NCBI RefSeq assembly: GCF_900445265.1
Contig: NZ_UFTA01000002.1
Location: forward strand, 558,001 to 622,000
Direction: 5' to 3'
Length of the DNA stretch: 64,000 bases
Source of the DNA: Anaerococcus octavius
Lineage (GTDB): Bacteria; Bacillota; Clostridia; Tissierellales; Peptoniphilaceae
Shown here: positions 35,003 through 46,927 of the stretch, piece by piece
How the letters are laid out: each line of letters begins with the position of its first letter
Numbering within the stretch: the first letter of the stretch is position 1
The notes under the pieces: model-generated
Told to the model about the DNA's origin: nothing
The model's input: only the letters and a program-made list of their open reading frames with translations
Databases searched by the model: none
Made by a program: the position numbers and the translations under genes

Positions 35003-36748
35003 ATGACATATGACGGAATTGTAACTAGAAAAATAGTTAATGAATTAAAAAATGTAATTTTAGGAGGAAAAATACAAAAAATCACCCAACCTTCTAAAAA
35101 TGATATTGTATTAAATGTATATTCAATGGGCAAAAGTTACAAATTGCTCTTAAGCGCAAACAATAATGAGGCTAGAATACATCTTACTAACAAAAAATTT
35201 GAAAATCCTGAAGTTCCACCAAACTACACCATGGTTTTAAGAAAACATATAAATCAAGGAAAAATCGTAGATATAACACAAAAAGGACTTGATAGAGTTG
35301 TTATATTTTCAATTAGCTCAATAGATGAAATGGGATTTGACACTAGTAAGAAATTAATTGTTGAAATAATGGGTAAGTATTCAAATATTATATTAACAGA
35401 TGAAAATTATAAGATAATCGATTCTATAAAAAGAGTAAGCGAAAATATGTCATCTGTTAGGCAGCTATTACCAGGATTAACTTATGAATTTGTAGAAGAT
35501 AATAAATATGATATAACTGATCCAGATTTTTCATATGATATAAAAAAATTGGACCAAAAACTTGCTGATAATACTAAGCCAGACAAAATATTTCATAAAA
35601 ACTACACAGGATTTTCTCCAATTGTTGGTAAAGAAATTGTTTATAGAGCAGGAATAGATCCAAAAATTAATTGGGGACTTGTAAGTGAGCATGAAAAAAA
35701 TAATATGAATAATATCTTATATCAATTTCGTGATGATATAATAAATAATAATTTAGAGGCTTTTTCTTACACAGACGGTAAAAAGATCAAAGAATTTCAT
35801 ACTATAGATCTAAGTAACTTAGACTATAGTAAAAAACATTATGAACTAATGAGCCAAGCAATCGAAGAATTTTTTGATGTAAATAAAACGCATGATAGAT
35901 TAAATCAAATAAAAAAAGATCATATCAAAAAGATTAATTCTCATATAAAAACAACTCAGAAAAAAATAAATATATTAAATGATAATATCCTAAATGAATC
36001 CAAGATTAAATCTTTGCGAAAAAATGGAGATTTACTTTCTGCTAATGTTCATAGAATTAAAAAGGGTGATAAAGATATAATTGTAAAAGACTTTTATGAT
36101 AATAATAAGCAAATAAAAATAAATTTAGATCCTTTAAAAACTCCATGGGAAAATGCGGAAACTTTTTATAATAGAGCAAAAAAAATCAAAAATTCAGTAG
36201 ATTATGCTGAAAAAGATTTGCCAAAACAAAATGACTATCTACAATATCTAAATCAACTTATTGATTTTATAGAAAGATCAACGAGTATAGATGATCTAAA
36301 TGACATTCGCGATGAAATGATAGAAAATAATATTATTAAAAAATATTCAAAACATAAGGTTAAAAATAAAAAGTCTAAGCCATATCATTTTTTAACAGAT
36401 AACGATTCAGATATATATGTAGGTAAAAACAGTAAGCAAAATGACTATATAACTTTAAAGCTTGCTAATAGAGATGATTTATGGTTTCACGTTAAGGATG
36501 TACCCGGAAGTCATGTTATTTTAAGATCTGATAATATAGATGATGGAGATATAATAATTGCTGCTTACCTTGCAGCTATTAATTCATCTATTAATGATGA
36601 AGAAAAAATTGATATTGACTATACACAAAAGAAAAATGTTAATAAAGCTAAAGGCGCTAAGCCTGGCATGGTATATTATGAAAATTTTAATACAATAACT
36701 GTTGATACTACAGATGATCTAAGAACTCAATTTAAAGAAATTAAATAA
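35003..36748 (+). CDS. rqcH: Ribosome quality control factor RqcH (NFACT/Rqc2 homologue)
   Basis: A 581-residue NFACT protein that binds stalled 50S subunits with peptidyl-tRNA and directs alanine tailing in Firmicutes. The NFACT-N domain has the key Asp-Arg in GLDRVVIFSI. A long coiled coil follows (about 285-430), then NFACT-R with DLWFHVKDVPGSHVIL. GAGGTGAG is the ribosome binding site. It is a single-gene unit, convergent with hup. Confidence 0.95.
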   Translation: MTYDGIVTRKIVNELKNVILGGKIQKITQPSKNDIVLNVYSMGKSYKLLLSANNNEARIHLTNKKFENPEVPPNYTMVLRKHINQGKIVDITQKGLDRVVIFSISSIDEMGFDTSKKLIVEIMGKYSNIILTDENYKIIDSIKRVSENMSSVRQLLPGLTYEFVEDNKYDITDPDFSYDIKKLDQKLADNTKPDKIFHKNYTGFSPIVGKEIVYRAGIDPKINWGLVSEHEKNNMNNILYQFRDDIINNNLEAFSYTDGKKIKEFHTIDLSNLDYSKKHYELMSQAIEEFFDVNKTHDRLNQIKKDHIKKINSHIKTTQKKINILNDNILNESKIKSLRKNGDLLSANVHRIKKGDKDIIVKDFYDNNKQIKINLDPLKTPWENAETFYNRAKKIKNSVDYAEKDLPKQNDYLQYLNQLIDFIERSTSIDDLNDIRDEMIENNIIKKYSKHKVKNKKSKPYHFLTDNDSDIYVGKNSKQNDYITLKLANRDDLWFHVKDVPGSHVILRSDNIDDGDIIIAAYLAAINSSINDEEKIDIDYTQKKNVNKAKGAKPGMVYYENFNTITVDTTDDLRTQFKEIK

Positions 36749-36751
36749 TAA

Positions 36752-36790
36752 AAAACCGGACTTTATTTCAAGTTCCGGTTTTATTTTTAT
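36752..36790. terminator. Bidirectional terminator between rqcH and hup
   Basis: The stem AACCGGA-CTT with AAGTTCCGGTT, with one bulge, carries T-rich tracts on both sides. Confidence 0.85.
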
Positions 36791-36793
36791 AAA

Positions 36794-37072
36794 TTATTTA
36801 TTAACTGCTTCTTTAAGAGTTTTACCAGCTTTGAATACTGGTGCTTTAGAAGCTGGAATTTTGATAACTTCATCAGGTTTTCTTGGGTTTCTACCTTCAC
36901 GAGCTTTTCTATCTCTTGTTTCAAATGTACCAAAACCTACTAATTGTACTTTATCACCTGCAACTAATGTTTCAGTAATTGTTTCTATCATTGCGTTTAG
37001 AGCTTTTTCAGATTCGCTTTTTTTAAGTCCGCTTTTTTCTGAAATGCTAACTAATAATTCTGATTTATTCAT
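36794..37072 (-). CDS. hup: DNA-binding protein HU
   Basis: A 92-residue HU starting MNKSELLVSISEKSGLKKSE, with the beta-arm GRNPRKPDEVIKIPASKAPVFKAGK. It compacts and bends DNA without sequence preference. AGGAGG precedes the start. It lies downstream of the PrsA genes with an 83-base gap that may hold its own promoter. Confidence 0.97.
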   Translation of the reverse strand: MNKSELLVSISEKSGLKKSESEKALNAMIETITETLVAGDKVQLVGFGTFETRDRKAREGRNPRKPDEVIKIPASKAPVFKAGKTLKEAVNK

Positions 37073-37155
37073 ATTTCCTCCTATAAATCAATAAATAATT
37101 CTGTTTAACTCTAATGTTGATTATACAAAATAATTTTAGCTTTTTCAAGCAAAAA

Positions 37156-38055
37156 TTAGACAAAAAGCCTAATCTTAGACTTTTTCACTAATTTATTTAG
37201 ATATTCTATATATTTTTCTTTCAAATAAATATCTTTTACATTTATTAATAATTCATTTTCGTTTTCATTATATGAGTTAACTATTAATATCATATATTTA
37301 TCATTATATTTAAAAATGTTACTTGGCTTACCTTTTTCAAAAGTATCTCCTGCTTTTAAAATAGGATCATCGTTATATACAAAATCAGAGCTAATAACAT
37401 CATAGTTTTGTATAGTTTTATTAAGATAAGTTTTAAAATCTTCTGGTGATTTTAAGTTTTTATGAACTTTTTCTGCTTCATTTTTATCGTCAAATACTAA
37501 AACATTATACTTATACTGTTTGTGATACTTTTTATTGGCCTTATAGTATTCTAAAACCTCACTATCTTTAATTCCACTATGACCAATAAAATAATTATAA
37601 TGTTGTTTTCTTATAGAATCATTATAAAGTATTTGATTAAATTTATTATCGTCAAGTCCTATAGCTTTAACATTGGATTTTAGAGAATCTTTACCACCCA
37701 ATTCATCTTCTAAATCAGATCTAATTGTTGAAGCTACATTATCATCTACTTTAATATTATTATTTTTCAGATCATTTACCATAACCTGATCTTTAATCAT
37801 AGAATCTACTAATTCTTTTTCTAATATATCTTTGTTAGTCTTGTTTCTATCAATTTTTTTATCTAGGTAGCCTTCTCCATACTTTTTAGAATAGTACTTT
37901 TGATAAAAATCCAATTCTTTTAAGTAGCTATTATTACTAATGGCAGTACCATCGACAATTGCAATATTTCCTTCATTGTCATTGGATTTTGCACATGCTG
38001 ATATATTAATTATTAAAACTGTTAGTAGAGCAGTTTTAATTATCTTTCTTTTCAT
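37156..38055 (-). CDS. SurA/PrsA-like foldase lipoprotein with degenerate PPIase region
   Basis: A 299-residue exported lipoprotein with signal peptide and lipobox ISAC (Cys at about residue 21). A SurA_N-like helical part covers about 30-150. The following region lacks the parvulin signatures (HIL, GGxLG, GxHI) that its neighbour keeps. It is likely a chaperone without isomerase activity. It overlaps the upstream prsA-like gene by 20 bases, so the pair probably arose by tandem duplication. Confidence 0.8.
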   Translation of the reverse strand: MKRKIIKTALLTVLIINISACAKSNDNEGNIAIVDGTAISNNSYLKELDFYQKYYSKKYGEGYLDKKIDRNKTNKDILEKELVDSMIKDQVMVNDLKNNNIKVDDNVASTIRSDLEDELGGKDSLKSNVKAIGLDDNKFNQILYNDSIRKQHYNYFIGHSGIKDSEVLEYYKANKKYHKQYKYNVLVFDDKNEAEKVHKNLKSPEDFKTYLNKTIQNYDVISSDFVYNDDPILKAGDTFEKGKPSNIFKYNDKYMILIVNSYNENENELLINVKDIYLKEKYIEYLNKLVKKSKIRLFV

Positions 38056-39121
38056 TAGAATCTTTATTTTCTTCTACTTTTTCATCTTTTTTTGTGTTAT
38101 CTTTTTTGTCATTAGAAGTTTCATCATTTACTTCTGTTTTAGTATTTTGTTCACTTTCTACTTGTGAATCTTCAGTAATGATATTTGCTTTTTCTGCTAG
38201 TTCATTTGTGTATTCTTGATATTTTTGGTTTTCTAAGGTTTCTTTGATTTTGTCGCGATCTTCATCAGATAATGTATTAATAACTTTATTTACTTTTATG
38301 ATATGCCATCCAAATTGAGTTTTAACTGGTTCGCTGATTTCTCCTTCTTTCATAGAGAATGCTTTATCTTCAAATTCTTTTACCATTTGTCCTTTTGAAA
38401 ATTCTCCTAAGGCTCCGCCTTTATCAGCGTTTCCAGTATCTTTAGAGTATTCTTTTGCTAGTTTCGCAAAATCTTCACCATTATCTAGTTTTTGTTTAAC
38501 TTCTTTTGCTGTTTGTTCATCTTCTACTAGGATATGATCTGCATCTACTTTTTCAAAACTATCCTTATTTTCTTCATAATATTTATCCACATCTTTATCA
38601 CTTACTGGATTGTTTTCTTTAAACCAATCTAAGTGTTTTGTGTATAAAATATCTTTTCTAATTGTTTCTTTAAACATATCATTATCCATGTTGTAGTCTT
38701 CTAGCATTTTATCAAAAGCATCTTTACCATTTTGTCTATTTATATTATCTACTGTTTCCATGAATTGATCATTTACTTCTTTATCAGAAACTTTAATGTC
38801 ATTTTTAGCAGCATCATCTTCAACCAATTTATCTCTAATCATCATGCTAACAACTTTTGATTTAGCGTTTTCGCTACTAGCTAAAAATGCAGAGTAAAAA
38901 GCCATTTCATCTTTGTATTTATCTTTGCTAAGTTCATCACCATTTACTACAGCTACTGCATTTTTTGGTAAATCTTTATTTGATTCTTTTTTGCTATCAG
39001 CTTTTTCTACTGATTCAGTTTTGTTATTATTTGTATCAGTATTTTTAGCTTCATTGTTGCAAGCTGCTAGAAACATTGAACTAGCAAGCATAATTGTTAA
39101 TATTTTATTTGTCTTTTTCAT
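38036..39121 (-). CDS. prsA: PrsA-type peptidyl-prolyl isomerase lipoprotein
   Basis: A 361-residue foldase outside the membrane. The signal peptide ends in lipobox FLAAC. The parvulin domain (about 180-280) is complete: [34 protein letters not shown]. The last 50 or so residues are a charged Lys/Asn/Glu/Asp tail. It helps secreted proteins fold at the cell wall. It overlaps mfd, a common Clostridial arrangement. Confidence 0.92.
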   Translation of the reverse strand: MKKTNKILTIMLASSMFLAACNNEAKNTDTNNNKTESVEKADSKKESNKDLPKNAVAVVNGDELSKDKYKDEMAFYSAFLASSENAKSKVVSMMIRDKLVEDDAAKNDIKVSDKEVNDQFMETVDNINRQNGKDAFDKMLEDYNMDNDMFKETIRKDILYTKHLDWFKENNPVSDKDVDKYYEENKDSFEKVDADHILVEDEQTAKEVKQKLDNGEDFAKLAKEYSKDTGNADKGGALGEFSKGQMVKEFEDKAFSMKEGEISEPVKTQFGWHIIKVNKVINTLSDEDRDKIKETLENQKYQEYTNELAEKANIITEDSQVESEQNTKTEVNDETSNDKKDNTKKDEKVEENKDSNEKKDN

Positions 39122-42100
39122 TTTTACTCCTTACATTACTTATTACTTCTAATAAATCATAAGTATCAATTAATTTTGTGTTTGTAGTTGGGATTCTAAA
39201 TGATGGATTAGCTGAAAGATCAAGCTTCATATCTCCTTTATATTCTTGGCTAATATCTTTTAGTTCATCTATACTAAAGTCATCCCTATTTGCAAATTTT
39301 ATATTTATGTACCCATCTTTTTCTCTGATCTCCTTAAATCCGATTTTTTCGGCTAAAGATTTGATTAAAGATACATACATAATATTATCCACCATTACAG
39401 GTATATCGCCATAAATGTCGATCAAATCTTCTACTAATATATTATAATCTTCTGTATTTTCAATATTGGCTATTCTTGTATACATTTCTATCTTTTGCGA
39501 TTGATCTGATATATAGTTATTAGGTATGTAAGCATTGACCTTAATATCAATATATACATCTGATTTTTTCTTTATATTTACTTCTTTACCAGATACTTTC
39601 TCAACAGCTTCTTGTAAATATTTTACATATAAATCATAACCAACTGCTTCTACATGACCACTTTGACTTTCTCCTAAAAGATTACCTGCTCCACGAAGCT
39701 CTAAATCTTTCATAGCTATTTTATACCCACTACCAAAATCAGAGAAATCTCTAATAGATTTTAGTCTTTTTTCACTTATTTCAGATAAAACCTTGCCACG
39801 CCTATAGGTAAAGTAAGCATATGAGGATCGCTTTCCTCTTCCTATCCTACCTTTTAGCTGGTAAAGTTGAGATAATCCCATCATATCTGCATCATAAATA
39901 ATAATTGTATTGACATTTGAAATATCCATACCAGTTTCAATAATTGTAGTAGATAATAAAATATCTATTTCACCACTTATAAAGTCGTTCATTATTACTT
40001 CAATTTGCTTTGGTGTGAGCTTACCGTGAATAATCTCTATTCTTGTATCAGGAACTAGTTCTGATAGATGATTATATAATAAATCTATATTATGAACACG
40101 ATTATAAACAAAATAAACTTGTCCATTCCTATTTAATTCCCTATCTATAGCAGCTTTAATAATATTTTCATCATACTCTATAACATAAGTATTTACTGGT
40201 AATCGTTCTTCTGGAGGCTCATCTAAAGTGGATAAATCTCTTATTCCTGCTAAAGACATTTGAAGAGTTCTAGGAATTGGTGTTGCAGATAAAGTTAAAA
40301 CGTCTAAGCTAGTTTTTAGTTGCTTTAATTTTTCCTTATGCTTGACTCCAAATCTTTGCTCTTCATCTATAATCAATAATCCCAAATTTTTAAACTTAAC
40401 ATCTTTTGATAAAACTCGATGGGTGCCTATTACTATATCCACTTTTCCAGACTTTAGATCTTTTATAGTTTCATCTTGTTCCTTTTTTGTATTAAATCTT
40501 GATAATAGTCTAGCTTCAATTGGAAAATCTTTAAATCTTTCTTTCATTGTTTCATAATGTTGGCTAGCAAGAATAGTTGTCGGTACTAAGAATGCCACTT
40601 GATAACCATCGACAATAGCTTTAAACGCAGCTCTTAATGCCACTTCCGTTTTCCCATAACCTACATCACCAGTTAAAAGACGATCCATAGGTTTATCTTT
40701 TTGCATATCCTCTTTTATTTCTCTGATACTTCTTAATTGACTATATGTTTCTTCATATGGAAATGATTCTTCAAATTCTTTTTGCCAAGGTGTATCTAAA
40801 GAAAAAGCATGACCTACTTCTTTGGATCTTTGAGCGTATAATTTTACCAAATCATCAGCTATCTCATCTACAGCTTTTTTAGCTCTTGCCTTAGCTTTTG
40901 ACCAGGTTGGAGATCCTAAGGTAGAAAGTTTGGGTTTTTCACCTTTATTACCTATATATTTACTTACTAAGTTCATCTGATCTATAGGTACATAAACTTT
41001 ATCATTACCTTTATAATTGATAACAATAAAATCTTTTTGTATATTATTTACTTCGATTTTTTCAAGTCCATCATAAACGCCGATACCATTATTTTCGTGT
41101 ACTACATAATCTCCAATATCTAAATCAGAGTAATTTATGATGTCGGTTGATGACATTTTATTTTTTATTTTCTTTTTAGATTTTTTCTTACTTGTACCAT
41201 AAATCTCTTTTTCTGTAAAAAGATAAAAATCATAGTCAGGTAAATAATATCCTTCACTAGCTGAATCGTTAGTAACAGTTATTTTTGACTTAAAGTCATC
41301 AGATATTTCTAATATATCATTTTCTTTTAATGCACTTATTAAATTTTCTTTGTTTTCACCATTTCCTACAAAAAATAATGATTTACTTGTTTTTTCTTGA
41401 TTTTTTAAGGATTCTGCCAAGTTGGTAATTTTTCTATTAAAATGTTCAGCTTCAATGGTCTTTAATTCCAAAAGTAGTTTTGGATTAAATAATTTTGTCC
41501 TCTTTAATATAGAAGTCAAGTTTATAATAGAATAGTTTTCAATTTTTTTATAGATGTCATTACTATTTATAAGTAAATTTGAAAAGTTATTAAAAACCTC
41601 TCCTCTATCTCTTTGAAGAGTAACATCTTCTAAAAAATTATCATAAAAATCATTTTGATCATCATAGATTCTAGATATATCATCAACAATAATTATGGTA
41701 TCTTTAGACAGATAATCTATAAATGTTTCATAATTATCCTGTCTATAAGCATTTAATAAATCCCAATTTGCTACGTACATACTATTTTCTAAGTATGATT
41801 GTATTTGCTTAAACTTATCAATTAATCTTTGATCATTAGAATTTTTTATATTTTTTTCTAATTTTACAATATCTTCTTCAATATTTTCTAAAATCTTATC
41901 AAAATCTGATTTATCGTATATGAGCTCATTTAAGGGTGAGATTGAAACTTTATCGATTTTATCTATTGTTCTTTGATTTTTTTCATCGAATATTCTTATA
42001 GAGTCTATCTCATCATCAAACAATTCTAATCTTACTGGATTTTGATAATCTATTGGCCAAAAATCTATTATTGAACCACGGTTTGCATATTCTCCTTTAT

Positions 42101-42599
42101 TTTCAACAAGGCTTGTAGGATTATAGTTTAAATTTATAAGTGTTTGTATAAATTCAGCTACATCCACAGTATCCTCATTACTAATACTAACAAAACTATT
42201 GTTAAATTTATCTAAAGGAGTTATTTTATTTAATAAAGCTTCTATTGTCGTTATTGTAATCTGCTTTTGATTATTAGATTGACTAATCAGATTTTCCATT
42301 CTAGCAGTTTTTATATCTTCGTCAACAGACTTTATATTATAAAAATTAATCTCACTAGCAGGATAAAAACTTGCTATTTCATATAGGTTATTTATATTAT
42401 TCTGATATTCTTTAGCCTTTTTTTCATTTTGAGCTATAACTAGTATATTTTTATCTAAAGCGTCAAAAAGAGATAAAATCAGATGTGCTTTTATCCCTTC
42501 AGTTAGACCATATATATATATAGGTGAATCTTTAATATAATTTGCCTTTATCTTATTTAATTGTTCTGTATCTTCTAAAAGTTTTATTAATTGATTCAT
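39105..42599 (-). CDS. mfd: Transcription-repair coupling factor Mfd
   Basis: A 1164-residue translocase that removes stalled RNA polymerase and recruits UvrA. The UvrB-like N-terminus, the RNA-polymerase-binding domain near [17 protein letters not shown], and the RecG-like helicase with [15 protein letters not shown] and [11 protein letters not shown] are followed by the TRCF domain. It overlaps pth by 4 bases and prsA by 17. Confidence 0.97.
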   Translation of the reverse strand: MNQLIKLLEDTEQLNKIKANYIKDSPIYIYGLTEGIKAHLILSLFDALDKNILVIAQNEKKAKEYQNNINNLYEIASFYPASEINFYNIKSVDEDIKTARMENLISQSNNQKQITITTIEALLNKITPLDKFNNSFVSISNEDTVDVAEFIQTLINLNYNPTSLVENKGEYANRGSIIDFWPIDYQNPVRLELFDDEIDSIRIFDEKNQRTIDKIDKVSISPLNELIYDKSDFDKILENIEEDIVKLEKNIKNSNDQRLIDKFKQIQSYLENSMYVANWDLLNAYRQDNYETFIDYLSKDTIIIVDDISRIYDDQNDFYDNFLEDVTLQRDRGEVFNNFSNLLINSNDIYKKIENYSIINLTSILKRTKLFNPKLLLELKTIEAEHFNRKITNLAESLKNQEKTSKSLFFVGNGENKENLISALKENDILEISDDFKSKITVTNDSASEGYYLPDYDFYLFTEKEIYGTSKKKSKKKIKNKMSSTDIINYSDLDIGDYVVHENNGIGVYDGLEKIEVNNIQKDFIVINYKGNDKVYVPIDQMNLVSKYIGNKGEKPKLSTLGSPTWSKAKARAKKAVDEIADDLVKLYAQRSKEVGHAFSLDTPWQKEFEESFPYEETYSQLRSIREIKEDMQKDKPMDRLLTGDVGYGKTEVALRAAFKAIVDGYQVAFLVPTTILASQHYETMKERFKDFPIEARLLSRFNTKKEQDETIKDLKSGKVDIVIGTHRVLSKDVKFKNLGLLIIDEEQRFGVKHKEKLKQLKTSLDVLTLSATPIPRTLQMSLAGIRDLSTLDEPPEERLPVNTYVIEYDENIIKAAIDRELNRNGQVYFVYNRVHNIDLLYNHLSELVPDTRIEIIHGKLTPKQIEVIMNDFISGEIDILLSTTIIETGMDISNVNTIIIYDADMMGLSQLYQLKGRIGRGKRSSYAYFTYRRGKVLSEISEKRLKSIRDFSDFGSGYKIAMKDLELRGAGNLLGESQSGHVEAVGYDLYVKYLQEAVEKVSGKEVNIKKKSDVYIDIKVNAYIPNNYISDQSQKIEMYTRIANIENTEDYNILVEDLIDIYGDIPVMVDNIMYVSLIKSLAEKIGFKEIREKDGYINIKFANRDDFSIDELKDISQEYKGDMKLDLSANPSFRIPTTNTKLIDTYDLLEVISNVRSKNEKDK

Positions 42600-43183
42600 T
42601 TATCGTTATTTTCCAATAAGTCTATAGAATTATATTTATTCATAGCCTTATCTATATTAGTTTCTAGCATCATCTCGATAGCATCTGCAGCCATAATTAT
42701 TTCTTCTCTAACTATATCAACATCTTTTCCGTTAAATCCACTTAGTACAAAGTTTGCTAAATCCATGTATTCTGGTTTTTGTCCTACAGAAATTTTTATT
42801 CTCGGGAATTTATCAGTTTGTGTTTGATATATTATAGATTTCATACCATTGTGGGTTCCTGCAGAACCTTTTTTCTTTATACGTATTTTTCCAAAATCAA
42901 TGTCTATATCATCTAGGATAACAATAAGTTTATCATCATCAAACTTATAGAAATTTTTAAAATCTCTGACTGATTCACCAGAGTTGTTCATATAAGTTTG
43001 TGGTTTTATAAGCATAACTTTTTGGTCAGAGATTTCTCCCTGACCATAAAGAGCTTTATGTTTTAGTTTTTTTACATTAATGTTATGTTTTTCTGCTAAA
43101 TAATCTATAGTTAAAAAACCAACATTATGTCTGGTATTTTCATATTGTAAGCCTGGATTTCCTAGCCCTACTATAAAATACAT
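42596..43183 (-). CDS. pth: Peptidyl-tRNA hydrolase
   Basis: A 195-residue enzyme that frees tRNA from dropped-off peptidyl-tRNA. The motifs FIVGLGNPGLQYENTRHNVG and LILDD-type ILDDIDIDFG are intact, including catalytic His and Asp. It is directly adjacent to prs with no gap, and the glmU-prs-pth-mfd order is typical. Confidence 0.97.
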   Translation of the reverse strand: MYFIVGLGNPGLQYENTRHNVGFLTIDYLAEKHNINVKKLKHKALYGQGEISDQKVMLIKPQTYMNNSGESVRDFKNFYKFDDDKLIVILDDIDIDFGKIRIKKKGSAGTHNGMKSIIYQTQTDKFPRIKISVGQKPEYMDLANFVLSGFNGKDVDIVREEIIMAADAIEMMLETNIDKAMNKYNSIDLLENNDK

Positions 43184-44170
43184 CTAATCTATATCCTCAA
43201 ATAAACCACTTATGGATTCATAGGTATTTATTCTGTGAATTGCTTCAGCTAATAATGGACCTACATGTAGTTGCTTGATCTTGTCAATTCTTTTTTCTTC
43301 TGGTTGATAAATTGTATCGGTTATAATTACTTCTTTAACTTTTGATTCTTCAAGTCTTTGAATAGCTGGTCCTGAAAGAACACCATGTGTAGCTGCTATA
43401 TATACATCTTTTGCACCATTTTCAATTAGATAATTTGCTGCATTTGTTATAGTACCAGCTGTGTCTATCATATCATCAACAAGTATTGCTGTTTTCCCTT
43501 TAAAGTCACCAATTACATTCATTACTTCTGAAACATTTGGTTTTGGTCTTCTTTTTTCAATAATAGCTATAGGTAATTTTAAGTAATCAGAGAATTCTCT
43601 AGCTCGTCTTACCCCACCTAAGTCAGGACTAACCACAACATACTCATCTGCTTTATCATATGCTTGGTCTTTGAAATATTCTGATAAAAGTCTAATAGCT
43701 GTAAAGTGGTCTACTGGTATATCAAAGTAACCTTGGATTTGTCCAGCGTGAAGATCCATAGTAATTACTCTATCTGCTCCAGCCTCTGTAATAAGGTTAG
43801 CAACTAATTTTGCTGTTATTGGTTCACGACCACGTGTTTTTCTATCCTGACGAGCATATCCATAGTAAGGAACAATAACATTTATATATCCAGCAGAAGC
43901 ACGTCTACAAGCATCAATCATAATTAAAAGTTCCATTAAATTATCATTTGTTGGAGCAGATGTAGGTTGTACTATATATACATCTTTACCTCTAATTGAT
44001 TCATTAATAATAATTTTGATTTCGCCATCGCTAAATTTTTCTATTTCTGCAGCACCTATTTCTTTACTTAAACTTTTTGCAATTGATTCTGCAAGTTCTG
44101 GGTTAGCATTTCCTGTAAGTAGTTTTAATTCTCCTCTGTGAATATATGATTGTGATTGATCAGATGTCAT
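43184..44170 (-). CDS. prs: Ribose-phosphate pyrophosphokinase
   Basis: A 328-residue PRPP synthase. It has the flexible loop [18 protein letters not shown], the PRPP-binding [10 protein letters not shown], and FSDGEIKI. It feeds nucleotide, His, Trp and NAD synthesis. It overlaps glmU by 4 bases. Confidence 0.97.
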   Translation of the reverse strand: MTSDQSQSYIHRGELKLLTGNANPELAESIAKSLSKEIGAAEIEKFSDGEIKIIINESIRGKDVYIVQPTSAPTNDNLMELLIMIDACRRASAGYINVIVPYYGYARQDRKTRGREPITAKLVANLITEAGADRVITMDLHAGQIQGYFDIPVDHFTAIRLLSEYFKDQAYDKADEYVVVSPDLGGVRRAREFSDYLKLPIAIIEKRRPKPNVSEVMNVIGDFKGKTAILVDDMIDTAGTITNAANYLIENGAKDVYIAATHGVLSGPAIQRLEESKVKEVIITDTIYQPEEKRIDKIKQLHVGPLLAEAIHRINTYESISGLFEDID

Positions 44171-45561
44171 TTTTGCTCCTTTTCTTTCTCTAAATCTCTT
44201 TTACGTTTTTTTTCTGCATATCCAGCTACATTTTTTTGCTCAGCTCGCTCAATTGATAAGTGGCCAGCTTCTACATCAGATGTTATTGTAGATCCAGCTG
44301 CAATGTATGCTTCTTCTTCTATAATAACTGGTGCAACTATATTTGAATTTGATCCTATAAAAGCATTATCTTTAACAACAGATCTATGTTTAAATTTACC
44401 ATCGTAATTTACAAATATAACTCCACAGCCAATATTTATTTTACTTCCTAAATCAGAATCTCCAATATAAGCAAGATGTCCTGCCTTAGTTCCATCTCCT
44501 AATGTTGAGTTTTTAACTTCTACAAAATTTCCAATGTGAACATTTTTTCCTAATTTAGCATTAGGTCTTAGGTGAGAATATGGACCTACATCAGTTCCTT
44601 CATCAAGAAATGATTTTTCAATAACGGAATTATCGATTTTAATATTATCTTTCAAAATAGAATCTTCTATTCTAGATGAACCTTCTATAGTGCAATTCTC
44701 TCCAATTTCACTTTTGCCTAAGATTTTAACTGGTCCAGATACAATAGTATCTTTTCCTATTATAACTTCAGGATCTATAATAGCCATTTCTGGATCTTCG
44801 ATTACCACTCCATTCAGCATATGGTTTTCATTAACCCTTTTTTGAAGTATTTTTTTTGCCTCAGCTAATTCTTTCTTATTATTTATTCCATAAAATTCAT
44901 CAGGGTCACTAGCTGTAAAGGCCATTACTTTTTTGCCATCATTATATAGAATCTCTATGCAATCTGTTAGATATAGTTCACTTTGTTCATTATTAGTATC
45001 AAGCTTAGATAAGGCCAATTTTAAATCTGAACCTTTGAATATATATATACCTGTGTTTATTTCATTTATTATATCTTGATTCAATTTTAAATCTTTGTGT
45101 TCAACTATACCTATAAAGTCTCCACTGTCATCACGAATTATTCTTCCATAATTTATAGGATTTTTGACTTTAGTTGATAAAACTGATGCACTATTATCAT
45201 TTTCAATATGATTTGAAATAAATTCTTCTAGAGATGATTTGGTTATAAGTGGTATATCTCCATTTAAAACCAAGACTTGATCATTATCGCTTATCTCATT
45301 TAAGGCTAATGATGCTGCATATCCTGTACCATATGGATAATCTTTACCTATTTTTTGCTCAATAATAATATCATCTGGAAAAATTTTATTTAAATCATCT
45401 TTATTTTTACCGCCAATTATTATTGTTTGAGATTCATCAAATCTTGAAGCATCTACTACATATTTTATAATTTCTCTATTTAATAATTTATGTAAGACCT
45501 TAGATTTATTGGACTTCATTCTAGTTCCTTCACCTGCGGCCATAATTATAGTTTTTAACAT
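44167..45561 (-). CDS. glmU: Bifunctional GlcNAc-1-P uridyltransferase/GlcN-1-P acetyltransferase
   Basis: A 464-residue enzyme that makes UDP-GlcNAc for peptidoglycan. The N-terminal pyrophosphorylase has [18 protein letters not shown] and LNGDIPLI. The C-terminal left-handed beta helix has hexapeptide repeats and the catalytic His in [13 protein letters not shown]. It precedes prs as in B. subtilis. A charged Lys/Glu tail ends it. Confidence 0.97.
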   Translation of the reverse strand: MLKTIIMAAGEGTRMKSNKSKVLHKLLNREIIKYVVDASRFDESQTIIIGGKNKDDLNKIFPDDIIIEQKIGKDYPYGTGYAASLALNEISDNDQVLVLNGDIPLITKSSLEEFISNHIENDNSASVLSTKVKNPINYGRIIRDDSGDFIGIVEHKDLKLNQDIINEINTGIYIFKGSDLKLALSKLDTNNEQSELYLTDCIEILYNDGKKVMAFTASDPDEFYGINNKKELAEAKKILQKRVNENHMLNGVVIEDPEMAIIDPEVIIGKDTIVSGPVKILGKSEIGENCTIEGSSRIEDSILKDNIKIDNSVIEKSFLDEGTDVGPYSHLRPNAKLGKNVHIGNFVEVKNSTLGDGTKAGHLAYIGDSDLGSKINIGCGVIFVNYDGKFKHRSVVKDNAFIGSNSNIVAPVIIEEEAYIAAGSTITSDVEAGHLSIERAEQKNVAGYAEKKRKRDLEKEKEQK

Positions 45562-45573
45562 AATCTTTTACTC

Positions 45574-46287
45574 TTAAGCTACTTCAAGGGCTAGTTTCAT
45601 CATATCTGTGTATGATTTTTCTCTATTTTCTGCACTATCTGAAACATCCTCAACTAGTGAGTCACTTATTGTAAATATTCCTAGTCCTTTTTTTCCATAT
45701 TTTCTAGCTGTCATAAATAGACCATAGCTTTCCATTTCTACACAAATCACTCCGTATTTGCGTAAATTTTCAAAAACACCTTTTGGTAAATCATTATAAA
45801 ATTGATCAGAGCTGTGAACTTGTCCACAATGTGTTGTATATCCTAATTCTATAGATTTATTGTAAGTTTTTAATAGTAAATCAAAATCAGGTGTTGATGC
45901 AAAATTAATATTTGCAAATAGATTATCATTTATTGAGCTTTCTGAACATGCACTTGTAGCAATAACAATATCATGAAGTTTTATATCTTCTTGCATAGAT
46001 CCTGCAGTACCAATTCTAATAATCGTATCTACATCGTATCCGCCAAAAAGTTCATTATAATAAATCATTGATGATGGTATTCCCATGCCTGATCCCATTA
46101 CAGATAATCTTTTTCCATTATAATATCCAGTAAAACCAAGCATTCCACGTGTATCGTTAAATTGGCTTACATCTTCTAGGAAATTTTCCGCAATAAATTT
46201 TGCTCTTAACGGATCTCCTGGCATTAAAACTGTTTTAGCAATTTGATCAGCACTAGTTGCTGATATATGTGGTGTAGGTATATTCAT
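45574..46287 (-). CDS. deoD: Purine nucleoside phosphorylase DeoD
   Basis: A 237-residue hexameric-type phosphorylase that splits purine nucleosides with phosphate. It has VLMPGDPLRAKFIAENFL, VMGSGMGIPS, IRIGTAGSMQ and VEMESYGLF. GGAGAG precedes the start. It is probably read together with glmU, 12 bases downstream. Confidence 0.96.
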   Translation of the reverse strand: MNIPTPHISATSADQIAKTVLMPGDPLRAKFIAENFLEDVSQFNDTRGMLGFTGYYNGKRLSVMGSGMGIPSSMIYYNELFGGYDVDTIIRIGTAGSMQEDIKLHDIVIATSACSESSINDNLFANINFASTPDFDLLLKTYNKSIELGYTTHCGQVHSSDQFYNDLPKGVFENLRKYGVICVEMESYGLFMTARKYGKKGLGIFTISDSLVEDVSDSAENREKSYTDMMKLALEVA

Positions 46288-46348
46288 AATCTCTCCTATT
46301 ATTTAATTTCATATACTATGATAACATTTTTATATATTTTTTAAAACT

Positions 46349-46377
46349 AAAAAAAGATAGACTTATTTTCTATCTTT
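46349..46377 (-). terminator. Terminator overlapping the rpiB stop
   Basis: Minus strand: AAAGATAG (46370-46377), which contains the stop codon, pairs with CTATCTTT (46353-46360) and is followed by T. Confidence 0.75.
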
Positions 46378-46810
46378 TCTCAATTTCTGTTATTTTATCT
46401 ACTCTTCTTTGATGACGCCCACCTTCAAATTCTGTTTTTACAAATTCTTCTACGATCATTTTTGCTGTTTCGTTACCTATTACACGTGCACCTATACACA
46501 AGCAATTTGCATTATTATGAGCCCTGCTCATTCTAGCAGAAAATGCTTCTGATACACATGCAGCTCTTATGCCATCAATTTTATTTGCAGAAATACTCAT
46601 TCCAAGACCTGTTCCACAAATTAAGATAGCAAAATCAGCTTGTCCATCCAAAACTTTTTGGCAAGCTTTTTGAGCAAAGTCTGAATAGTCTACACTATCT
46701 TTGCTATTTGTACCCACGTGTATTACTTCATGTCCTAGATCCTCTAGTTTTTCTTTGACAGAATCATATAAATCGATACCGCCATGGTCATTACCAATTG
46801 CATAGATCAT
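46370..46810 (-). CDS. rpiB: Ribose-5-phosphate isomerase B
   Basis: A 146-residue RpiB/LacAB sugar isomerase that interconverts ribose-5-P and ribulose-5-P. It has GNDHGGIDLYDSVKE, the active Cys in ILICGTGLGMSISANK, and ARMSRAHNNAN. It is a single-gene unit, divergent from murC. Confidence 0.94.
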   Translation of the reverse strand: MIYAIGNDHGGIDLYDSVKEKLEDLGHEVIHVGTNSKDSVDYSDFAQKACQKVLDGQADFAILICGTGLGMSISANKIDGIRAACVSEAFSARMSRAHNNANCLCIGARVIGNETAKMIVEEFVKTEFEGGRHQRRVDKITEIEKR

Positions 46811-46927
46811 AGCTAACCCCCTATTGTATTAATTCTATTTTAATGGTAACATACGGATATTAACTTTACAAGTAATAATAAAAAGCATATGATACTTAAA
46901 TAAAGTAAAATGAAGCTAGGAGATAAA

